Shown here: positions 1 through 8,370 of the stretch, one piece after another
How positions within the stretch are numbered: the stretch's first letter is position 1
Layout: the number at the start of each line of letters is the position of its first letter
Assembly: GCF_000310245.1 (NCBI RefSeq)
Contig: NC_020505.1
Location: 682,001-746,000 of the forward strand
Source of the DNA: Candidatus Sulfuricurvum sp. RIFRC-1
Lineage (GTDB): Bacteria; Campylobacterota; Campylobacteria; Campylobacterales; Sulfurimonadaceae
Direction of reading: 5' to 3'
DNA length: 64,000 nucleotides
The notes under the pieces: generated by a model
Seen by the model: the letters and a program-made list of their open reading frames with translations, nothing else
What the model was told of the DNA's origin: nothing
Database searches by the model: none
Position numbers and translations under genes: made by a program

Positions 1-52
1 GGTTGTGATCGCTCTCTTGAGCGTCACAGAAACTGCAATGGCGGTGAATCAT
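1..52 (-). CDS. clpX: ATP-dependent Clp protease ATP-binding subunit ClpX, N-terminal fragment
   Basis: Only the first 17 codons lie inside the window. They read MIHRHCSFCDAQESDHN, the start of the ClpX zinc-binding domain, with the first C-x2-C pair at residues 6 and 9. ClpX is the AAA+ unfoldase that feeds substrates to ClpP. The start codon overlaps the lpxA stop as ATGA, so the gene is translationally coupled to lpxA; fabZ-lpxA-clpX is an order I know from Campylobacterota. The rest of the gene lies beyond the left edge. The call rests on a short but characteristic stretch. Confidence 0.8.
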   Translation of the reverse strand, partial: MIHRHCSFCDAQESDHN

Positions 53-834
53 GATTGATTCCTTTCATAGGGGATACCACGTTTGGTGTTAACGATAAAA
101 TTACACAAATTTTTAACAAATTCGCTTGTTGCGCTCTCAAGCAAAGCGATCGCTTGCTCTTGGAGAGGTTTTCCTGACTCAAACAGTTCGCGGTAAGCGA
201 TGCGAAGAGCGTCGATATCAGTGCGTTCGACATGACGGCGTAATCCGTTGAGATTCAATCCGCGCAACACTGCACGATTTCCCTCAGCCAAACAATAGGG
301 AGGAACATCTTGAGAAAGGGCAGATGCTCCCGCGATCATGGCATAATCGCCGATTTTAACAAACTGATGAATAGGTGTCATCCCGCCGATAACGGCGTAG
401 TTCCCCATCTCAACATGTCCTGCCAATGTCGCGGCATTGGCAAGGATACAATAATCCCCGATGATAACGTCGTGACCCAAATGGACGTATCCCATAAAAA
501 GATTATGGTTCCCGACAACGGTTTTACCTCCGCCCCCCGCAGTACCCGGATTAAAGAGGGTAAATTCGCGGATTTTGTTGTGATCACCAATAATGAGTTC
601 AACCTCTTCACCGGCGTATTTTAAATCCTGCGGAACGGAACCGAGTACGGCGTGTGAAAAAATCTCGTTGTATTCGCCGATGGTTGTGTTTCCGTAAATA
701 CACGTCCCCTGAGCGATTTTTGTCCCTTTGCCGATTTTACTCTTGCCGGAGATAAAACAAAATGCCCCTATTTCGACATCTTCGCCTATGAGGGCACCCT
801 CTTCGATAATGGCGTGTGGTGAAATCAAACTCAT
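49..834 (-). CDS. lpxA: UDP-N-acetylglucosamine O-acyltransferase LpxA
   Basis: LpxA performs the first step of lipid A synthesis, moving a 3-hydroxyacyl chain from ACP to the 3-OH of UDP-GlcNAc in the cytoplasm. The 261-residue protein has the family length (about 255-270). It shows the left-handed beta-helix hexapeptide pattern from residue 6 to about 185, the conserved HLGHD segment with the expected catalytic His at about 121, and a helical C-terminal domain. It starts 5 bp after fabZ ends and overlaps clpX by 4 bp, so the three genes probably form one transcript linking fatty acid and lipid A synthesis. Confidence 0.96.
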   Translation of the reverse strand: MSLISPHAIIEEGALIGEDVEIGAFCFISGKSKIGKGTKIAQGTCIYGNTTIGEYNEIFSHAVLGSVPQDLKYAGEEVELIIGDHNKIREFTLFNPGTAGGGGKTVVGNHNLFMGYVHLGHDVIIGDYCILANAATLAGHVEMGNYAVIGGMTPIHQFVKIGDYAMIAGASALSQDVPPYCLAEGNRAVLRGLNLNGLRRHVERTDIDALRIAYRELFESGKPLQEQAIALLESATSEFVKNLCNFIVNTKRGIPYERNQS

Positions 835-839
835 ACGAC

Positions 840-1283
840 CTACTTGTCTACGATCATAGCTTTGAGTTCAGCTTCACTGACAAGTGCATCGTCAACGTAA
901 GCTTTCCCCTCTAGCACCCAAATCGATCCTTTGTGTTTTACGACGGTCATTCGGTATTCCAAGCGATCTCCCGGACGGACTGGGGCACGAAATTTCGCAC
1001 CGTCGATACTCATAAAGTAAACTACTTTACGGGCTGCTTCTTCTTCGGTCATGTCCATACTTTGGAAAGCGAGGATTCCGCCGGCTTGCGCCATTCCCTC
1101 TAAAATCATAACACCAGGATAAATTGGATGACCCGGAAAATGGCCTTCAAAAATCTGTTCACCGATAGTGACGTTTTTGTAACCGATTAATGACTCATTG
1201 GGAGTAATAGCAGTAACGCGATCAACAAGGAGAAAAGGAAAACGGTGGGGTAAAATTTTTTGAATTTGAACGACATCTATCAT
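840..1283 (-). CDS. fabZ: 3-hydroxyacyl-[acyl-carrier-protein] dehydratase FabZ
   Basis: FabZ dehydrates 3-hydroxyacyl-ACP in the type II fatty acid cycle and competes with LpxA for substrate. I start the protein at ATG 1281-1283 ([19 protein letters not shown]), giving 147 residues, the usual length, with an AAGGTG Shine-Dalgarno upstream; a longer reading to 1358 adds 25 residues that do not look like FabZ. The hot-dog fold motifs [13 protein letters not shown] and [11 protein letters not shown] with the active-site His (about 48) and Glu (about 62, in LEGMAQ) are present. It is followed directly by lpxA. Confidence 0.95.
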   Translation of the reverse strand: MIDVVQIQKILPHRFPFLLVDRVTAITPNESLIGYKNVTIGEQIFEGHFPGHPIYPGVMILEGMAQAGGILAFQSMDMTEEEAARKVVYFMSIDGAKFRAPVRPGDRLEYRMTVVKHKGSIWVLEGKAYVDDALVSEAELKAMIVDK

Positions 1284-1364
1284 ATTTGTAAACACCTTGG
1301 GTAAAAAATCGCCCAATTTTACCGCAAAAACTGTTAATAAATGATAATGAGGTTCCAACTTACT

Positions 1365-2969
1365 TTAAGAACAGCTTTTAAATGCCCGTTTTACCAATAA
1401 ATCAGCAATTTCAAAGCTGGCATCAACAAATTCAAGTTCGCTCAAATCTCTCAAATTTTTACGTTCTTCAACACTGTCGATTTTAATAATAACATGGGCC
1501 TTTTTATCATAATGCAGAACCGCTTCACTGATGAGTCGCCGGTTTTGCTCACCGCTCATCGTGATGATGATCGCCTGAGCTTCTTTGACCATCAACGATT
1601 CCAAAACGGGGAGTTTGTTCAAGTGACCGAAATAGGCCATATAACCCAGTTTTCTGGCGTGCAAAACGTGTTTTAGGTTGTCGGAAATGATGATGAAGTT
1701 CGCCCCTTTAGATTGTAACGAAGCAGCGACAATTTTACCCAATGTCGCAAAACCTGCGACGATAATGTGATCTTGGCGTTCGATAGGGGTAATGACATCC
1801 GACTCATAAAACTCTTTTTCAAAATAGGAGGAGAGTTTGTAAATATTCCCGATGATAAAGGGGGTGAGGATCATTGAAATGACGCTGACCAAGATTAAAA
1901 AGCTTGCCATCTCTTCACTAATCAGTTTTTGTGCCCCCGCCAAAGCAAAAATAGCAAAAGAGAACTCTCCGATTTGGGCGAGCGAAAGGGCGGTTTTGGC
2001 GGAGGTGTTTTTGTCTGAGTTGCGTCGAATGATCGCATAGATAACGACCGCTTTAAAAAGCATGGCAAAAATGAAAACAAACGTAATAATGTGGATGTTT
2101 TCGGCAAAGTAGAACATGTCAATCTTGGTTCCGACGCCGAAGAAAAAAGCCCCTAAAAGGAGGTCTTTATAGGTGGCGATATCGGACTCTACTTTGACGC
2201 TAAATCGGGTATCGGCGATGATCATTCCTGCGATAAACGCCCCCAGCGAGTAGGTGAATCCCATACTGTGTGCGAGAAGTGCCGCACCGATGAGGATGGA
2301 GAAAACGGAGCCTAAAAAAAGCTCTTCTAGCTCTGTTTTGGCTGAAAACTGCAAAAGAGCATTAACGATTTTATCTCCGAGGGTAAACATAAAAACGACG
2401 ACGAAAATGGCGGAGAGGATCGTTTTCCACAATACTTCGCCCAACGAGAGGGTGTCATTCGATAAAAAGGTGATGAGGAGCAAAATCGGGATGACCGCGA
2501 GGTCTTGAAAAATCAATATCCCCATCGATTTTTGCCCGTAAGGGGTGTGGATATCTTTGGACTCTTTCAGATAGGTGAGGACGATGGCGGTTGATGAGAG
2601 GGAAAATGCCAAAGAGATGATCAGTGACGTATTGAAATCGAGACGAAATAGATAATGGGAGAGCAAAAAGATCACGACAACGCTGAACACGACCTGCAGC
2701 AGGCCGTTGGTGAGAAGAATCTCTTTCATCTTTTTGATCTTCTCTAAACTCAATTCCAGCCCGATCGTAAACATCAAAAAGACGATCCCGAACTCCCCGA
2801 TAAAATCGAGTGAATCGTTCGCCGAGCCATTGAAGCCAAAAAGGGTACTCACGATCGTCCCTGTCGTGATATAGCCGATAATATGAGAGATACCGAATCG
2901 CTTTAGGATGATGTTGAGAACTGTCGCGATGGCTACGGTTAAAAAGATTGATAAGAGTAAAGTTTCCAT
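1365..2969 (-). CDS. Kef-type monovalent cation/proton antiporter (CPA2) with TrkA-N domain
   Basis: This 534-residue inner-membrane protein has roughly twelve hydrophobic segments in residues 1-375 (Na+/H+ exchanger fold, CPA2 family). A soluble C-terminal RCK/TrkA-N Rossmann domain starts near residue 400 (VAGFATLG, a G-x-x-x-x-G nucleotide loop). Such proteins exchange K+ or Na+ for H+, gated by a nucleotide or thiol ligand. I prefer ATG at 2969 over a TTG at 2987. A TATAAT lies just upstream of that ATG, inside the TTG-started reading, and no strong SD is visible, so this gene may have its own promoter. It sits between queH and fabZ on the same strand. The ion specificity cannot be read from the sequence. 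Confidence 0.88.
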   Translation of the reverse strand: METLLLSIFLTVAIATVLNIILKRFGISHIIGYITTGTIVSTLFGFNGSANDSLDFIGEFGIVFLMFTIGLELSLEKIKKMKEILLTNGLLQVVFSVVVIFLLSHYLFRLDFNTSLIISLAFSLSSTAIVLTYLKESKDIHTPYGQKSMGILIFQDLAVIPILLLITFLSNDTLSLGEVLWKTILSAIFVVVFMFTLGDKIVNALLQFSAKTELEELFLGSVFSILIGAALLAHSMGFTYSLGAFIAGMIIADTRFSVKVESDIATYKDLLLGAFFFGVGTKIDMFYFAENIHIITFVFIFAMLFKAVVIYAIIRRNSDKNTSAKTALSLAQIGEFSFAIFALAGAQKLISEEMASFLILVSVISMILTPFIIGNIYKLSSYFEKEFYESDVITPIERQDHIIVAGFATLGKIVAASLQSKGANFIIISDNLKHVLHARKLGYMAYFGHLNKLPVLESLMVKEAQAIIITMSGEQNRRLISEAVLHYDKKAHVIIKIDSVEERKNLRDLSELEFVDASFEIADLLVKRAFKSCS

Positions 2970-3022
2970 AGAGACATTATAGTGCAAGGTGTGTGCTAGG
3001 GGTGATTAAAAAGTGGGCGATG

Positions 3023-4102
3023 TTACAGAATCAGGAGTTTTTCTCTCGTATCTTCATACGTTTTTGTCTCTAATAGAAGGGTGATTTTAGCGGTCGGAAT
3101 CTCATCCACGACAATGATCGCCGAGGTGTTGTAAGGGTTGCCGCTAAGAGTAGAACGTAATGCCATTTCAGTTTCGACGGACGGTGCATTAAACATCAAC
3201 TCTTGGGTATTTTGATACGACGATGCGGTGAGGGTATTGAAAGTCTCTAAAGTGATAAAGCGTACCTCTTCGCGGCTGAGAAAAAACTGCCCCTCTATCT
3301 CAAAATCAATTTTTCCCTCGGTGGAGGTGCGGTTGATGGTGGAGTAGAAGAGGGGGTAAGAGGGGATAACACAATCACCCACTTTTACCGATGCACACAG
3401 CAGGCGGTAGTTTAAAAAGCGCTCTTTGATGATGCGATAGTTGATACCTTGATCTTCGAGATTCATCCGTTTTGTGTAGAGTTCCAAACGCTCTTCGATG
3501 GAAGCGGGAAGGATTTGGCGGGTGAGGGGAGAGAACATCTCATCCATCAATCGATGCTGTTGATCCCGCTGCATGGTGAGGCCGTAAATACAGCCGCAGT
3601 AGTCCTGTCGGTAAAGCTGTTCTTCTTTGCTGACACGGCTTTGGTCATTGGTTCCGCCGTTTTTACGGTAATCAAAGGCGATAAATTCGACACCGTGAGA
3701 GGCGTGAAATGCATCACCCGATTTTTTGAGCTGATCTTGGGATTTTTTTGGGCTGACGAGGAGTGTGGTGGTCATCGTCTGCTCACCAAGTTCGAGCGCT
3801 TTATGCGCACTTACTTCAAAACGACGATCAAAGCACACTTCACAGCGTGCCCCCTTTTCCGGCTCTTTTTCCAATCCTCGGACGGCATCCATCCAGTTTT
3901 CATAATCATAGGGGCCTTCTATCAGCTCAATCCCCAGTTTTTGACAGCTACGTTCTACATCAAGGAGTCGGAGTTGGTATTCGCTGTAAGGGTGGATATT
4001 GGGATCATAGAAGAACCCGACGAGTTTTTCGTCGGGGTATTCCTGCTGTAGCTTCTCCATAAAGAAATGGGAATCGACACTGCAGCAGATGTGAACTAGC
4101 AT
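3023..4102 (-). CDS. queH: Epoxyqueuosine reductase QueH-type protein with long C-terminal extension
   Basis: The N-terminal ~190 residues match the QueH (DUF208) family, the non-cobalamin enzyme that reduces epoxyqueuosine to queuosine in tRNA. The cysteine pattern is complete: Cys6-Cys7 (HICCSVD), Cys87-x2-Cys90 (RCEVC) and Cys169-x-Cys171 (DYCGC), expected to hold the 4Fe-4S cluster and metal site. The product has 359 residues while simple QueH proteins are nearer 200. Residues from about 200 onward form an extra domain I cannot name. The gene starts 2 bp after the cyclophilin gene stops, which implies cotranscription. Confidence 0.85.
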   Translation of the reverse strand: MLVHICCSVDSHFFMEKLQQEYPDEKLVGFFYDPNIHPYSEYQLRLLDVERSCQKLGIELIEGPYDYENWMDAVRGLEKEPEKGARCEVCFDRRFEVSAHKALELGEQTMTTTLLVSPKKSQDQLKKSGDAFHASHGVEFIAFDYRKNGGTNDQSRVSKEEQLYRQDYCGCIYGLTMQRDQQHRLMDEMFSPLTRQILPASIEERLELYTKRMNLEDQGINYRIIKERFLNYRLLCASVKVGDCVIPSYPLFYSTINRTSTEGKIDFEIEGQFFLSREEVRFITLETFNTLTASSYQNTQELMFNAPSVETEMALRSTLSGNPYNTSAIIVVDEIPTAKITLLLETKTYEDTREKLLIL

Positions 4103-4104
4103 AA

Positions 4105-4611
4105 TTAGTCGCGTGCAGCCAAAATCTCGACTTTTTCGATGGTGTCGCGCATTTGGATGCTGTCAAGAACCGCCATAGATTCCGCATCATCACTTTCGAT
4201 TCCGCCGAATACCGTGTGAACACCGTCAAGATGCGGAGTACTTACGAAACAGATGAAAAACTGGCTTCCTCCGGTGTTTGGTCCTGCGTGTGCCATAGAG
4301 AGAGAGCCTTTGATATGTTTGTGTTTATTCAGAGCCGTTTCACATGGGATTGCCCAACCCGGTCCGCCGGTCCCGGTGCCGTGAGGACATCCGCCTTGAG
4401 CCATGAAACCAGGGATTACACGGTGGAAGTTAAGACCGTTGTAGTAGCCGTCGTTTACGAGTGCCGCGAAGTTAGCAACCGTGTTGGGGGTTTCATCGTT
4501 GTAGAGTTTGATCCACATAACCCCTTTTGCGGTGGTCATTTTCGCCCATTGGTAAGATGCGAGCTCCTCAGCGGTAGCATTGTAATTCTTAAGTTCTTTA
4601 CGTCCGAACAT
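4105..4611 (-). CDS. Cyclophilin-type peptidyl-prolyl cis-trans isomerase
   Basis: A 168-residue cyclophilin that would catalyse proline isomerisation during folding. The diagnostic core is present: FHRVIPGFMAQGG, GTGGPGWAIPCE, SMAHAGPNTGGSQFFI and LDGVHTVFGGI. No signal peptide is seen with the chosen start (MFGRKELKNY, ATG 4609-4611, AAGGAT SD), so it is probably cytoplasmic. A longer reading to 4656 adds 15 residues and lacks a better SD. It is the first gene of the leftward run that continues with queH, and a TATAAT -10 box lies on the minus strand at 4642-4647. Confidence 0.93.
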   Translation of the reverse strand: MFGRKELKNYNATAEELASYQWAKMTTAKGVMWIKLYNDETPNTVANFAALVNDGYYNGLNFHRVIPGFMAQGGCPHGTGTGGPGWAIPCETALNKHKHIKGSLSMAHAGPNTGGSQFFICFVSTPHLDGVHTVFGGIESDDAESMAVLDSIQMRDTIEKVEILAARD

Positions 4612-4641
4612 TTTATGTGATCCTTGGAGGAATTTTTTGAA

Positions 4642-4687
4642 ATTATAGTAGAACAATCTTAACTATCAAAAGGGAATGGGTTATAAT
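4642..4687. promoter_or_regulatory. Back-to-back promoters between the cyclophilin and histidine kinase genes
   Basis: On the minus strand ATTATA at 4642-4647 reads as a perfect TATAAT -10 for the cyclophilin-queH run. On the plus strand TATAAT at 4682-4687 sits about 30 bp before the kinase GTG start. Neither has a clear TTGACA, which is usual for Campylobacterota sigma-70 promoters. The assignment is inferred from the hexamers and positions only. Confidence 0.55.
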
Positions 4688-4716
4688 GGTCGAAATTAAT
4701 TTGGTGATGGTGAACT

Positions 4717-5925
4717 GTGGAATCTTGGTTACAGCGCTGGTTGAACAATATTTCTTTACGCGATCTTAACTTCTATACTATTGTATTTATCCTCTTTTTT
4801 ACCGTTATTTTTTCCTCTTTGCTGATTTATGATGAATATCGTCAATTTGCGATGGCTGCGGGTGACACACTTGTAGGGATACATGGTGATCCTCATGCCC
4901 TTAAAGGGCGGTTGATTAAAATCATTGTTGAAATTGCGACACTGGCATTGATTTTGTTCGGTTTTATTATCGGTATTTCGAAGATCGTAAACAGTATGAT
5001 TGCTCGGGATATGGAACGGTTTTTGAATTTTTTTGAGTCAGCCCGTGAGAAAACAGAGCTGATTGAACACGATGAACTCTATTTTTCTGAATTCAAACGG
5101 ATGGCAGGATTTGCGAATGAGATGGCAATGACATTGCAAGAACAAAAAGATTCCTTGCAACAGTTGAATGCCGGATTGGAAGAGAGAGTTAAGTTTAAAA
5201 CACAGGCATTACAGCAAAAAAATGATGCACTTGAAGAAGAACAAAAGTTTTCTCAGGGGCTTCTTGATTCTCACAAGCAATTTATCCGTTATGCTATCCA
5301 CGAAACGCATACACCCTTATCGGTTATTATGGCAAATATCGAGCTGTTTTCGATGAATGAAGGGCGTAATCGTTATCTCGCCAAAATCGAAGCGGCGGTC
5401 AAAAATATTTTTAGTATTTACGATGATTTAAGTTATCTGGTCAAAAAAGATCAGATCGAATATCCCAAAAAAGCGATTGATTTGGGAGAATATGTCAAAA
5501 AACGTCTGGAGTTTTTCGATGAGGTTGCCCATTTCTCAAACCTTACGTTTAATTATCATGAGCCGGAGTTTCAATCATGGATACAATTTAATGAGACCAA
5601 ACTTCAACGGGTGATCGATAATAACCTGACCAATGCGATTAAATACACCAAAAACGGGGAGGAGATTCGGGTCGGAGTAGGGTGTGATACCCAAGAATGC
5701 CGTTTTTGGGTTGAGAGCAAATCGGCTAAAATTCAAGATGTAGACAAAATATTTGAGGCATACTATCGGGAACGGAAAAAAACCGATGGATTTGGATTGG
5801 GGCTTAGTTTAGTCAAATCCATTTGCGATGAAGACGGGGTTGAGATTAAAATTTCTTCAGACAGCAAATTGACCCGCTTCGAATATTCTTTTAAAAAGGG
5901 CGTCATTGAAAATTCTCCTTCTTGA
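4717..5925 (+). CDS. Two-component sensor histidine kinase
   Basis: A 402-residue membrane kinase. TM1 lies at about 19-40 and TM2 at about 67-90, with only a short periplasmic segment between them, then a coiled coil (about 125-180). The HisKA H-box is IRYAIHETHTPLSV with His195 as predicted phosphorylation site (HETHTPL instead of the usual HELRTPL). The N-box NLTNAIKYTKNG and G-box GFGLGLSLV mark the HATPase domain. It starts at GTG 4717 after a GGTGATGG stretch and overlaps the response regulator by 20 bp. Its position directly upstream of the porin-ActP-Acs genes suggests it controls acetate or organic acid uptake, which is inference. Confidence 0.92.
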   Translation: MESWLQRWLNNISLRDLNFYTIVFILFFTVIFSSLLIYDEYRQFAMAAGDTLVGIHGDPHALKGRLIKIIVEIATLALILFGFIIGISKIVNSMIARDMERFLNFFESAREKTELIEHDELYFSEFKRMAGFANEMAMTLQEQKDSLQQLNAGLEERVKFKTQALQQKNDALEEEQKFSQGLLDSHKQFIRYAIHETHTPLSVIMANIELFSMNEGRNRYLAKIEAAVKNIFSIYDDLSYLVKKDQIEYPKKAIDLGEYVKKRLEFFDEVAHFSNLTFNYHEPEFQSWIQFNETKLQRVIDNNLTNAIKYTKNGEEIRVGVGCDTQECRFWVESKSAKIQDVDKIFEAYYRERKKTDGFGLGLSLVKSICDEDGVEIKISSDSKLTRFEYSFKKGVIENSPS

Positions 5926-6568
5926 AGACGAGCAGATGCTCAGTGAAGCGATTAATGAATACCTGCTCTCTTCGGGCCACCGGGTCACTTCATTTTATGA
6001 TGGGAGTGATGCTCTTGAAGCACTTAAAAAAGAGACGTTCGATTTGTTGATACTCGATATTAATGTTCCGGGGATCGATGGGCTTGATCTTCTTGAACAG
6101 CTTCATACACTTAAAATACGTCCTCCCGCTATCTATATCAGTGCTTTGGTTGATATCGAGGGAATTAGTCGAGCGTATGATTTAGGGTGTTATGATTATC
6201 TGAAAAAACCGTTTCATCTTAAAGAACTCTCGCTGCGTATTGATAAAGTGATGCAAAGTTGTACGATTCCTCAAAATCATTTGCGTCTTTCAAAGAGTTA
6301 CGCGTACGATGCTTCAACCGCTACATTGATGTGTGATAACGTAACACACCCCCTCACTAAACGGCAGCTCCAGATGATCGATCTTTTAGCGCGTAATCGC
6401 GGGCGTGTGGTCGATTTTGATCAGTTTCGCAACTACGTATGGGACGAAGAGTACGTGGATAATGCAACAATACGTGCTGAAGTGAGTCGTCTTAAAAAGT
6501 CTTTGAAGGAAGATTTCATCCAAAATATCCGCGCGTTAGGTTATATGATCGATATTCCTAAAAGTTAA
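5906..6568 (+). CDS. OmpR/PhoB-family response regulator
   Basis: A 220-residue regulator that starts at TTG 5906 inside the end of the kinase gene, with AAGGG as SD. The receiver domain has the acidic pair Glu7-Asp8, phospho-acceptor Asp51 (LLILDINVPG) and Lys101 (DYLKKPF). The C-terminal winged helix (about 125-220, ending in RALGYMI) is the OmpR-type DNA-binding domain. Tandem 11-bp repeats in the promoter of the next gene are a likely target, which would make the porin and downstream acetate genes its regulon; that link is inference from position and site geometry. Confidence 0.92.
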   Translation: MKILLLEDEQMLSEAINEYLLSSGHRVTSFYDGSDALEALKKETFDLLILDINVPGIDGLDLLEQLHTLKIRPPAIYISALVDIEGISRAYDLGCYDYLKKPFHLKELSLRIDKVMQSCTIPQNHLRLSKSYAYDASTATLMCDNVTHPLTKRQLQMIDLLARNRGRVVDFDQFRNYVWDEEYVDNATIRAEVSRLKKSLKEDFIQNIRALGYMIDIPKS

Positions 6569-6641
6569 TAAAGTTACTTTTTTACACATTACTCTTTCCC
6601 TCTTCTCCATTTCTAACAATAAATTTTTCTAATTTAACGAT

Positions 6642-6674
6642 TGCTACGTTAATGCTACGCTTTGTTTTCATAAT
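6642..6674 (+). promoter_or_regulatory. Porin promoter with 11-bp tandem direct repeats over the -35 region
   Basis: TGCTACGTTAA at 6642-6652 is followed directly by TGCTACGCTTT at 6653-6663, so TGCTACG recurs with an 11-bp period. A -10-like CATAAT lies at 6669-6674. The -35 hexamer expected 17 bp upstream (6646-6651) is a poor match and falls inside the repeats. This is the layout of promoters activated by OmpR-family regulators. The regulator encoded just upstream is the obvious candidate. Confidence 0.6.
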
Positions 6675-6705
6675 GGCAGTGTAAAAAACTTATCAAGGAG
6701 TGAGA

Positions 6706-8043
6706 ATGAGACATACAGTACGTCTTTCGCTTTTAGCCTCAGTAATGGTTCTGAGTGCTTCAGCCGCCGATGATTTAGCAGGAATGTTTAAAGAGGGGAA
6801 AGCCAGTGGGCAAGTCCGTGCTTTTTACATTGACCGTTCTATCGATTATAGCGGTGCTACCGCAGATTATTCTCGCGATGCAGCCGCTATTGGTGGTAAA
6901 CTCGGATATGAAACAGGAAGTCTATCCGGTTTTAGCATGGGAGCGATGTTCTATACGACCAATAAACTTGACAGTAAAAGTGATGTGGCGAAAGAAAATG
7001 ATGCTACCTTGGTTGACAGCACAACAAGCAACGGGTATTCAACGCTTGGTCAGGCTTATTTGCAGTATAAAATCGGCAATACTGCGATCAAATTCGGTCG
7101 CCAAGAACTCAATACTCCACTCGCAGGTGGTGATGATGCACGTATGTTGCCAAATACATTCGAAGCTTTAGTCCTCAGTAATAGCGATGTTAAAGATTTG
7201 ACATTGATCGGTGCACACGTAACAAAGATTAATTATGGCACCTTTGCCAATGCGTATTCAGGTGGAGAGTTAGCGTTGACATCAGGGTATGGCTTGATCG
7301 GAACAGCTACTTCAGGAACTTACCGCAGCGGGCATTTCTTGGAGATGGGAGTTGCAGCATTAGGTGAAGGAACAGACACCAATGGAGTAACTGCGGTAGC
7401 CGCTATCTACAAAGGGCTTCCGAATACGACATTACAATTATGGGATTATTATGCGCATGATATTCTCAATGCACTTTATGCTCAAGCGGATGTAACATGG
7501 GGATGCCCTTTGAATTCTGATATCAAGATGACCGGTTCTGCACAATTGATCCAAGAAAGTGATGTTGGTGATAATTTGGCGGGAGAAGTTGATAGCTTGT
7601 ATTGGGGTGTTCAGCTTGCCGCTAAATACGGTAATGTTAATGCGGCAGTAGCGTATTCACAAAACGATGAAAGTGATACAGCTACCATCAAAGGTGGAAC
7701 TATCACTCCATGGGGCGGTATGCCGGCATTTACGCAAGGTATGGTTACACGTCATCAGTTTATGAGTGGAACGGATGCTTGGAAAGTTAGTGGCGGTTAT
7801 AACTTTAAAGATATGGGTGCTAACGTTACTGCAAGCGCATATTACGCTAGTTTTGATGTTGGTAGTAAAGGTGGATATACTACAGGTAAAACAACAGAAC
7901 CGGGATTTGATATTATTTGGAATCCGGAAGCGGTAAAAAATCTTCAACTTCGTTTACGCGGGAATTTCCCGGATAAGTTCAAAAATGCGGCTGAAGACAC
8001 AAGTTGGGATGAATACCGCGTTATCGCAAACTATAACTTTTAA
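6706..8043 (+). CDS. Outer-membrane porin (OprD-like family)
   Basis: The 445-residue protein begins with a signal peptide (MRHTVRLSLLASVMVLSASA, cleavage near AADD). It continues as alternating polar/hydrophobic beta-strand segments rich in Gly, Ala, Asn and Tyr, and ends in an aromatic residue (YNF), as expected for a beta-barrel recognised by BAM. GRQELNTPLAGGDDARMLPN is typical of the Campylobacterota Opr porin family. I choose ATG 6706 with AAGGAG SD over GTG 6700. Only 12 bp separate it from the DUF485-ActP genes, so its likely job is passage of acetate or small carboxylates; the substrate is inferred from context. Confidence 0.85.
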   Translation: MRHTVRLSLLASVMVLSASAADDLAGMFKEGKASGQVRAFYIDRSIDYSGATADYSRDAAAIGGKLGYETGSLSGFSMGAMFYTTNKLDSKSDVAKENDATLVDSTTSNGYSTLGQAYLQYKIGNTAIKFGRQELNTPLAGGDDARMLPNTFEALVLSNSDVKDLTLIGAHVTKINYGTFANAYSGGELALTSGYGLIGTATSGTYRSGHFLEMGVAALGEGTDTNGVTAVAAIYKGLPNTTLQLWDYYAHDILNALYAQADVTWGCPLNSDIKMTGSAQLIQESDVGDNLAGEVDSLYWGVQLAAKYGNVNAAVAYSQNDESDTATIKGGTITPWGGMPAFTQGMVTRHQFMSGTDAWKVSGGYNFKDMGANVTASAYYASFDVGSKGGYTTGKTTEPGFDIIWNPEAVKNLQLRLRGNFPDKFKNAAEDTSWDEYRVIANYNF

Positions 8044-8055
8044 AGGAGGTTTATT

Positions 8056-8370
8056 ATGAAACAAGAGATGGTTGATCGTATTAAAAACGATCCCGATTTT
8101 TTACAGCTCACCCGTGTGCGCAGCAAGTTTGCTTGGACACTGACGATCGTTATGTTGGTGATCTATTTCGGATTCGTATTGGTGATTGCATTTGATCCGT
8201 CAATTTTGGGGACTCCGCTATCGGAAGGCTCGGTTACAACCGTTGGAATCCCGGTGGGTGTCGCTGTTATCATCAGCGCATTTATCCTTACAGGTATTTA
8301 TGTTCGACGTGCAAATACTGAGTTTGATGAACTCACTGCAAGAATCAAAGCTAAAGCAAAGGGAGAGTGA
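8056..8370 (+). CDS. DUF485 membrane protein (YjcH-like)
   Basis: A 104-residue inner-membrane protein with two hydrophobic helices (about 25-48 and 68-90) flanked by charged ends; the DUF485 start [23 protein letters not shown] is clear. In many bacteria a DUF485 gene precedes actP, as yjcH does in E. coli, and is cotranscribed with it. Its exact role is unknown, perhaps an accessory subunit of the symporter. A very strong SD (AAAGGAGG, ending 10 bases before ATG) suggests high expression. The stop codon overlaps the actP start. Confidence 0.9.
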   Translation: MKQEMVDRIKNDPDFLQLTRVRSKFAWTLTIVMLVIYFGFVLVIAFDPSILGTPLSEGSVTTVGIPVGVAVIISAFILTGIYVRRANTEFDELTARIKAKAKGE

